64,000 bases of DNA, taken from assembly GCA_902728285.1 (NCBI GenBank), contig CACVBU010000485.1, positions 1,850,417 through 1,914,416 of the forward strand. Direction: 5' to 3'. The DNA is from Clytia hemisphaerica. Taxonomy: Eukaryota; Cnidaria; Hydrozoa; Leptothecata; Clytiidae. A program made the translations under genes and the position numbers. The notes beneath the pieces were generated by a model that did no database searches, had not been told where the DNA came from, and was given only the letters and a program-made list of their open reading frames with translations. This document shows, piece after piece, positions 56,936 through 64,000 of the stretch; position 1 is the first letter of the stretch; the number at the start of each line of letters is the position of its first letter.

Positions 56936-59261
56936 AAATCGTGGAGAAGTATTAATTGCCCCCGCAGGAGCACCCTCGACTCCATGGCTTATCTAACCCC
57001 CTTACGCTATTGATGATTCTGATGGACGCGTTGACGGGGGATATAAGCCCTGGTACACATAGAAAACGAAAGTGATTTCAGGGGTGTACGCGAATCGGAT
57101 GTTGATTAGCAAAGTCCCATAATGACGGATAGGAAAAAAAATCTTGTCCGAACTACGGATGGTTTATATCATTTTTCAACAAAAACAAATACAAACTAGC
57201 CACAACCAGACTGTCAAAATGTTTGAGCCAAGCTGTTTCTCCAAAGCAAAACAGAATATGCAAGAGGATCACTTGTCACTTTCTTGATTTCTTTCTCATT
57301 GAATATGAAGAATGTTCTTCTGATCAAGCAAAATGCCATTGGAATTTCATACTGCTAACGAACACTATAGAGGGAACTAAACAAATTTGATGCTGATTTT
57401 CTACTGTCTGCTGCTGAATGAATAAAAAGACATAAGGACAGAAGAACTATGTAAAAGGTCCTATGTCTTCGTATAAATATATCTCTGGTACTGATGTCAG
57501 CTAGCACTCAATGGCTGAATGCCAATTGTGTTCATCGATCTGGTTGGATGAATTGGAAGTTGCCTTCTTTAGAAGTGGGAGTTTTAATGACATATCCATA
57601 AAATGAAATGGACTTATATGGATTGAATAATAAAGTATTATAAGATTATAATCTGTGTATACCTACAACTGAACTTGGCTTTGTCCTTGTATAACTTTGT
57701 GTGCGTAACCTGATGCCTTACACAAGTGACAGTACAAATATGGATTGACGTGAAATGTATATAATGAGATATGGATTTGAATAGCGGTAAATGATAATGA
57801 CTGAATGATATTTGGGGAACGTCTTTTGACGCCTGAGTGAAACTACCTGATACCAATGACTGACAGTGTTGAACGTTTAAATGGGAATGGTGACTACTAA
57901 TTTTTATCATTTTGGCACTTGAGAATATTTTTCAACATTTTTTCAAAATACACCTGAATGATAATTATATAAACAGATATAAACACAATGCCATTATGTA
58001 CATTTTGGACTGATAATAAACTTGCCAAAATTGGAAATAATATATAATTTTTATTTTGTACAAACTTTGAATATTTCAACCTTTTGGCCATAAACAAAAA
58101 GGCAATAATCATGTTACTCAGTAGGTACAATTTTAAACTTTTATGTTTGTCAAATGTTTTGAATATTTCTAAAGATCGAACAAATTTTTCAAACAAATTC
58201 AGAAGATTGAATCAAAAATGAATTTTCAGATTAGTTCAAGCTCTTTTATTTTGATCCAAATGATTTGGAAATTTATGACAAATAACCTTTTTGTTTTGGA
58301 AAGTACAAACTTCTTGACTTTCTTCCAAGATTTCTACATTATTCTGTTTTTTTTTTAAGGAAAATAAGTTTCTTCCATAGAAAATAGAAATTTGTTGACT
58401 TTTTCTTGTATTTTTAAAGGAAAATATCTCTGTGTTTTTCATCTTTGTATTAAGGATAACTGTTTATGTTTTGAAAGAAAATGATTTTTCTGCATTTTTC
58501 AAGAAAAATGTCTCTGTATTCTTATAGGAAACTCAATTTTTGTATTTTGCAAGGAAACTTACGTCTGACTAGCAGTTTGCTTTGAATTGTGGTAAAATTT
58601 GAAAAATTGAAAGACATTTTTTTTTACTTTTAATAAAAAGTGATCCTCTCTTAGCAAATTTTCTTACCAAACTTTTTTTCTTTCAAAGAATAGAAATCAT
58701 TTTCTACACTTCCCCCCTTTTCTATTTTCTGACTGCTCAAGAAACTAATTTCTTATTTCTAAATTTCTAAAGTAAAAACTTGCTAATTTCCTACAAGGTT
58801 GGTCACCCAGAAAGTTTTACAAGAATGTGATGAGATTTGTTAAAAATCAATCAAAGTTTGCTGCCCCTTTTCCATGATTTTCCTTAATTTCCAGTCTCCT
58901 AGGAAATTTTTTTATCCTTTTTTCAGGATCTTGCTTGTTTCGTCCAAAAATCCTGCAACAAAAAAGAAAGAATATAATATTGCCAAACAACAGCATAAAA
59001 ATTTTACCTGAGGACAGGATAATTTTTTGGAATGAACAGGTTGATATCGCAGATTTGGGTTCCACTTGAAAAGTTTTATTAGGTCTTTTAAAAATCAAAC
59101 CTATTAAATTATTATATTAGTTTGTTGAAAGATAAAGATTGACATGGAAAGCTTCAAATAATAAAAGGGACACTTTATATAAAATAAATAAAACTTTCAT
59201 TCTCTAGTAAGATAATTCTTGTTAGCTGTTAGCCTTAATGAACTACAATTTTGAAAAATAA

Positions 59262-59386
59262 GGGAGGCACAAAATTTGTGTAGAAGAGCAGACTTTCATG
59301 ACATAGTAATCTATTCATAATATAAAAATATAATTACTGTGTCATAAAAATCTGCTCTCCTACACAAATTTTGTGCCCCTCCTGTC
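59262..59386. mobile_element. foldback MITE, GGGAGGCACAAAATTTGTGT
   Basis: GGGAGGCACAAAATTTGTGT..AGAGCAGA mirrors ..TCTGCTCTCCTACACAAA..TTTTGTGCCCCTCC across a ~35-base centre. Relative of 45352-45478. Confidence 0.8.
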
Positions 59387-59530
59387 TGCGGTACTGCCCT
59401 CTAGAAAATCTGGAAATAACCCAAAAACTTGAATGTGTTATTATTGGAAAATAATTATACTTTTGGGCAAAAATTAGTATTTTTAATATAATTGATGTAA
59501 ATTAGCATGCAAGATCTGAAGATAAACTTA

Positions 59531-59976
59531 CCGTCAATGGCTCTAACTTGGGACAGTCTGATACCGTAAGTTGGTCTAATGTCAACATCGGTCTTCTAAT
59601 TTCGACACCCTTCTTTAGAGATAGGAACAATAGAAACTGAGGAAGGTCGGAATCGCTGATTGACTTTGATTAGCGCGATGAGAGGAAAAATCTTTAGTCT
59701 ACCAGTGATTTCGACCTTCTTATTATTCCTATCTATAAAGAAGGATGTCGAAATTAGAAGACGGATGTCGACATTAGACCAACTTACGGTAAAACATGGG
59801 ACAGCAATTCGGCCATCATTTTACAGAACCTCCAAAGTCATTTAATTAACATAGTTACAAATCTCATAGAAAACAAACTTTGTTGTCAAGAGAGATTTAG
59901 CAGTAATGAAAATACAGACCAGAAAGTCAACCATCCCATTATATGACCACTTGTCCCAAGTTAGAGCCGTTGACGG
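59531..59976. mobile_element. MITE with TIR CCGTCAATGGCTCTAACTTG, TA flanks (outer)
   Basis: CCGTCAATGGCTCTAACTTG.GGACA is mirrored by TGTCCCAAGTTAGAGCCGTTGACGG, with TA outside both ends. It encloses a second TIR element at 59564-59789. Confidence 0.8.
59564..59789. mobile_element. nested foldback MITE, CCGTAAGTTGGTCTAATGTC
   Basis: CCGTAAGTTGGTCTAATGTC..CGGTCTTCTAATTTCGACA.CCTTCTTTA is mirrored at the other end (GACATTAGACCAACTTACGG), TA on both sides. It sits just inside the left arm of the outer element, so it inserted later. Confidence 0.8.
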
Positions 59977-60475
59977 TACACAGGAAAAAATTCAGAAAAA
60001 TTCCTTGTGACTTTTTGGTGAATTCACATTGAATCTAGGTGAAAAGTTGCAACCTTTCTACAATTCACAGCTTTTTTGAGTGAATTATTGAATGATTGCA
60101 GCTTTTCACCATGAATTCACTAAAATGTCATGGTGATTTTCTCGTAAATGTTATCATTTGATGTCCACAATATAATATATAAACAATGGCCATATTATTG
60201 CAAAAATCCTTTCAGTGTCTTTGGCTGCCAAATGTATAAATACTACGATCCATGTACAATTGTTTGCAGGACAAAAATGTCATTCTAAAATTTTAAACAT
60301 GTACGTTAACACCAAATTATTGAGCAATGTTAATTTTAGCAACCAGAAATACCAGGGCTAAAAAAACACAGTAATCTCTCAGAGTTTTTTATAACATAAT
60401 TCAACAAAAATGAAGTTTATTCCATAAATTGGTTGATGCTACGTTAAATCTCATCTGATAAATTCATTCTTCAGT

Positions 60476-60857
60476 CAGTCAGGCACATCCTGGCAAATGA
60501 ACGGGGTGAGCATTTGCATGGGGTATTCGTCACCCAGTGTAAATGAGATAGGTCGTCTCAGGCTAAAAGCGTGAAAATGAATAAAAATGAACTTCAAACT
60601 GAAAAAGGGAAAAAAGGAAGAAAACTGGGAACTTTATTTTTTCATTAAAAGTTTCTTCAATCTTCGAAGACAAAATTGACCCATGGAAAAAAAATTTCAT
60701 CTATGCAGTTCTTTGAAATGAAGCAAAATATTTCCAACCTGGTTCAATTAAACTGGGTATTCGGCGCTATTACGTCACTTTCGTTTTCGACCCCGTTCAT
60801 TTGCCAATGGTCGCAAGTGAAAAATACCCCGTTCATTTGCCAGGATGTGCCTGACTG
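60476..60857. mobile_element. 382-bp MITE, perfect 31-bp TIR, 5-bp duplication TCAGT
   Basis: TIR CAGTCAGGCACATCCTGGCA.. is exactly inverted at the right end. TCAGT is duplicated at 60471-60475 and 60858-60862. A second internal copy of the CCCCGTTCATTTGCCA word lies at 60792-60807. Confidence 0.88.
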
Positions 60858-61615
60858 TCAGTTCGCCAGTGTTGCACATCTTTCACAGCGGCAAAAAAGC
60901 AGCTGCCATGATGTATGTGATTTGATAAATACCCTTTTAGGTTTACTCGGTTGACATTACTGCATGGGCTGTCTGGTGGGGCTGGTTATATAAGACATAG
61001 TAGTCAATCAGCTACTCTTCAAATTGCCATTGGAAAATAATAAGCATGAGATTTGTTTTATTCTAACAACTTCTCTAAAAATAAAGAACAAAAAGCTCAT
61101 AATTAACAGCAACTAAATTCAGGGCTGAAATTAGGACCTGCTGTCTGAGTCTAAACATGACTAAAGTCAGTCAAAGGGAAATATAGGCAAAAGTCAAATC
61201 AGATAACCAAAACAACACACCATCCACATCCAGAAAAACATTAACATTTATGATGATTTTGACTGAATTAGATAATTTTGAGCCAGTAAAACTAAAACTC
61301 ACACAGACAGTTCAATTGATATAGTGTAAATTTTTATTGAGAGAAAAACAGTCAAAGTCCAGGCCAGTTATTAGTCCAACACTCCAACGCTTGCTTCCCA
61401 TCCATCAAAAACGAGAAACCAACTTTTCAAGATATTGGTTTTCATTGCCGTGGTCGTACAGCGTAAAGCTATTCACAGTATTTTGATGAAAATTATCCTA
61501 GTAAGTGCGTTCGCAGCTCGATTTTCTGTCTTCCCGAAATCTTTCTCTCACTCACTCAGCCAGAGTCCAAAGGTCGAAAAATATCAAGATTCTTGATATT
61601 TTCTCTTCTAAAGTA

Positions 61616-61805
61616 CCAGGGCCCTAAACGATTCCTCCAATTATACGGTACTGGCCTCTTTAAGTCGCTTAAATCGTTTATCGGCCCTGGCTCGCGAGGG
61701 TGCCCGCAGGAGCGTAGCGACGAGGAGGCACTCATAGTTTCACGCATAGATATTGAACTGGAATCTCGAAATTTTGTTGCGCGTTTGTTTTGTCGCCCAA
61801 GCATC
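61616..61805 (+). repeat. hairpin and diverged hairpin-bearing repeat
   Basis: CCAGGGCCCTAAACGATT pairs with AAATCGTTTATCGGCCCTGG (61617-61690). It is followed by GGTGCCCGCAGGAGC..GAGGAGGCACTCATAGTTTCACGCATA, a diverged relative of the repeats at 48594 and 50354. Confidence 0.5.
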
Positions 61806-62354
61806 CCCGTAGTTAGTCTCTTCCGTAAATGTTCGGTTTTTTTTCCGGGACGGTAGTATACATATATTATACGTTATATGCTATTACCATTATTACATAT
61901 TACAATTTTAGTTTTGATTTAGCTTTGAAAAGCTGAAGCGAGTGTTATAAATGCAAATCATAACAGTGTATGATATAACATGAATTACAAAATTACTTGT
62001 GCAAATCAAAACAAACAAAATGGCAGACTGGTTATGATGATGAGCTGATTCATTAAAACTGGAAAAAGTGTTTTGTATGTCAAATTTTGTTTCTTGTCTT
62101 TGAAACTGAATACTAACTACTGTAATTTAGTCAGAAGTTCATTTCAGCAATGATTTCAATTCTTTTTCCGGAATCTTTAGAGAAATTTGCTCAAGTTTTC
62201 AAATGTACATTTGGTATTTTTGTTCAAACTCTAATTTATCTTTGTCTTTTATTTTATTAATAACTACCTTTAGCTTCTCGAGCTTTAAATACCATCATAT
62301 GGTCGTAACTTGAGAAAGTCCTTCTTAACTTAGTAAAACAAGATACCGGCAAAG

Positions 62355-62592
62355 TACAAAAAAGTTGAATGTATGCATATGTAAAGTTGAATAGTCCAAA
62401 AGTGGTTGAAAATGAATGTTGAATGTCAATCAATGTAAACAAACTTTTTCTTTTGGTCTTCAAAATAGATTTACCTCACTTAGAGTTTTTTCACTGTTTT
62501 TTCAGTGTGGTAAATCTATTTCAAAAACCTGCAAAAAGTTTGTTTACATTCATTTAACTTTCCATGCGCACATTCAACTTTTTCATGCAGTT
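62355..62592. mobile_element. foldback repeat around TGTAAACAAACTTTTT
   Basis: TGTAAACAAACTTTTT..AAATAGATTTACC is mirrored by GGTAAATCTATTT..AAAAAGTTTGTTTACA. The outer AAGTTGAATG words also pair with CATTCAACTT. 61860-62350 and 62600-63420 have no feature. Confidence 0.6.
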
Positions 62593-63426
62593 GTGATAAC
62601 TAAATAACTTATGCTCCAGTGGTTTGGTGAAATAGCTCCATTTCTGGCTTTCCAAGTTAGGATATGGACCTTCCCGAAGGCATTCAACGGTGGTTAGACT
62701 AAGTACACAGACAGTCATACAGAAACACCATAAAGTGAAAGTATATATAGCTATAAACTCAAAAAGTCTAGCTTCCTGAAGGCACCTCTCTTCATTGTCT
62801 GCGCTGCGATCATCCTGAAAAAGTACTATGCACTTGAAAAAAGATTTAGGCGCATTTCAACTTTTTTCGACTGTACTTCTGAATGGACCACAATGGCATT
62901 CCTTTATTTTTCTTTTGACCAATAAAATAGAAGATTTTGTTGGAGAAGTGCAATCACAGCGTACGCAAGTTGAGGCCGGGCCCTAGCTAGGATTAGTTTC
63001 TATTTCACCCTATTTAAGATGGCACAGAACTTTTTGATAAATTTCATACGCAGTATCCTCTTGACTATTGTTTATTAGGCAAAGTTGCAATAGAAAATTG
63101 TTGAAATATAGCAGCCAATGAAAAAACAAGCTATTTCTGATTGGTTACCTTGTTGATTTATTCACCACTATATATTTTGCCTACAATCTAAGATGTCTGT
63201 GGCACTACCAGAAAAGGTCTATTTAGTGAATAATAATCACGATATATATTGTTGTAAAAAAGAAACTAGGAGAAAAAAACAAACAGGAGATGTGAAAACC
63301 TGTAAGCTAATGATACCATAATTTTTGAAATATTATTTTTTTTCCTTAGATTTTATTAAATTATCAAGCTGCGAATTCTTCAAGTATTTTGTTAATGGAA
63401 TATAATTTTTTTTTCAAGCAAATGCC

Positions 63427-63480
63427 TCAATCAATCAATCAATCAACCAACCAATCAATCAATAATTAAATCAATCAATT
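63427..63480 (+). repeat. (AATC)n microsatellite
   Basis: Imperfect tandem AATC tetramers (TCAATCAATCAATCAACCAA). The rest to 64000 is non-coding in appearance. Confidence 0.85.
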
Positions 63481-64000
63481 ATTCCTCATTATTTTTTAAT
63501 GTTTAATGCATTAAAACGTTATAAGTGCTTGACATGATCTTTGTGATGGGGGCATTTAGTGAAAGCTATGACTAGTTATATTTGACTTGAGATCTTTTTT
63601 GCCATATCGTGCGGACTACTGAATTGCAAGTCTGAAAGTAAAAAAGTTGATGTATCTTTATAGTTTCGACTCGCATATTTTCAGTTTTCTAGTGTCTAAC
63701 AAAAAACAATCATTTGGGAGCATTTTGGTGAAATTCCAAAAATAAAATCACGCCGTTGTGGAGCAATTCGTGACACAGTCACATAGATCCATAATGGTAG
63801 AATAAACGCGGTCTACAATAAAGTTTTCACCGATTGTGTTCAAAATCGACTACAAACTACTCGTAACTTGTTGCTTTAAAAGTAAACTTCTTTATGCTAG
63901 TTTAAACCGTCAATTATGTTTATCATGCATTGAATAAGAAATGTTTCTAGAAATTTGGAATTGAAAATATGGAGAGACACAGGGACAGTCAGTCTTGCAG

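Overview
This window is AT-rich metazoan nuclear DNA. Short protein-coding exons with GT/AG introns are scattered in a sea of mobile-element debris: TIR and foldback MITEs, tRNA-derived SINEs, a BEL/Pao retroelement and long microsatellites. Secreted modular proteins (thrombospondin type 1, VMO-I and PAN/apple domains), phase-1 exon shuffling and a BEL/Pao element point to an invertebrate animal. The phylum cannot be fixed from the sequence alone. There is no rRNA, no CRISPR array and no convincing intact tRNA.

The genic core is a pair of related secreted-protein genes made by segmental duplication. Copy A (about 3.1-12.1 kb) lacks its 5' end here. It has three nearly identical TSP1 exons in a 1.09-kb tandem array, a diverged fourth TSP1 exon and three exons forming a complete VMO-I beta-prism domain, ending at 10634. 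Copy B (30.2-43.0 kb) has a TATA box, a signal-peptide exon, a cysteine-free 118-aa domain of unknown type, a truncated TSP1 exon, two TSP1 cassettes, the diverged TSP1 and the VMO-I exons. All exons join in frame. Inside copy B the TATA box and signal exon are duplicated (35.58-35.80 kb). The second signal exon is fused to TSP1-array DNA at a point that makes a new splice donor in the same phase, so a second, shorter TSP1-VMO-I protein is possible. Downstream at 44.9-46.7 kb is a separate complete three-exon gene for a secreted PAN/apple protein with a threonine-rich stalk and a six-cysteine tail.

The rest, region by region: 0-3 kb TCGATTAG-type repeats and an 826-bp foldback element; 12-14 kb a foldback and a SINE; 14.2-19.7 kb two ~545-bp inverted arms enclosing a rearranged BEL/Pao element (one piece inverted); 21.3-26.5 kb a block duplicated at 33.0-35.3 kb, whose two copies expose transposon insertions with exact target-site duplications; 26.5-28.75 kb three stacked satellites (TAC, CCACTA, TACTTAA); 48.8-50.3 kb a probable TE-derived gene with a cysteine-peptidase-like Cys box, flanked by direct repeats with a conserved hairpin; 52.2-53.8 kb a broken integrase-type DDE transposase on the minus strand; 54-64 kb mostly non-coding DNA with several MITEs.

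Because A/B and the 21-26/33-35 kb blocks are paralogous, one copy often serves as the empty site for insertions in the other. At least four elements can be delimited to the base in this way (TA, 7-bp, 8-bp and 9-bp duplications). A further MITE family with G/C-run ends is delimited by two independent 8-bp duplications. A diverged member of that family lies inside every complete TSP1 repeat unit, so it spread along with the exon.
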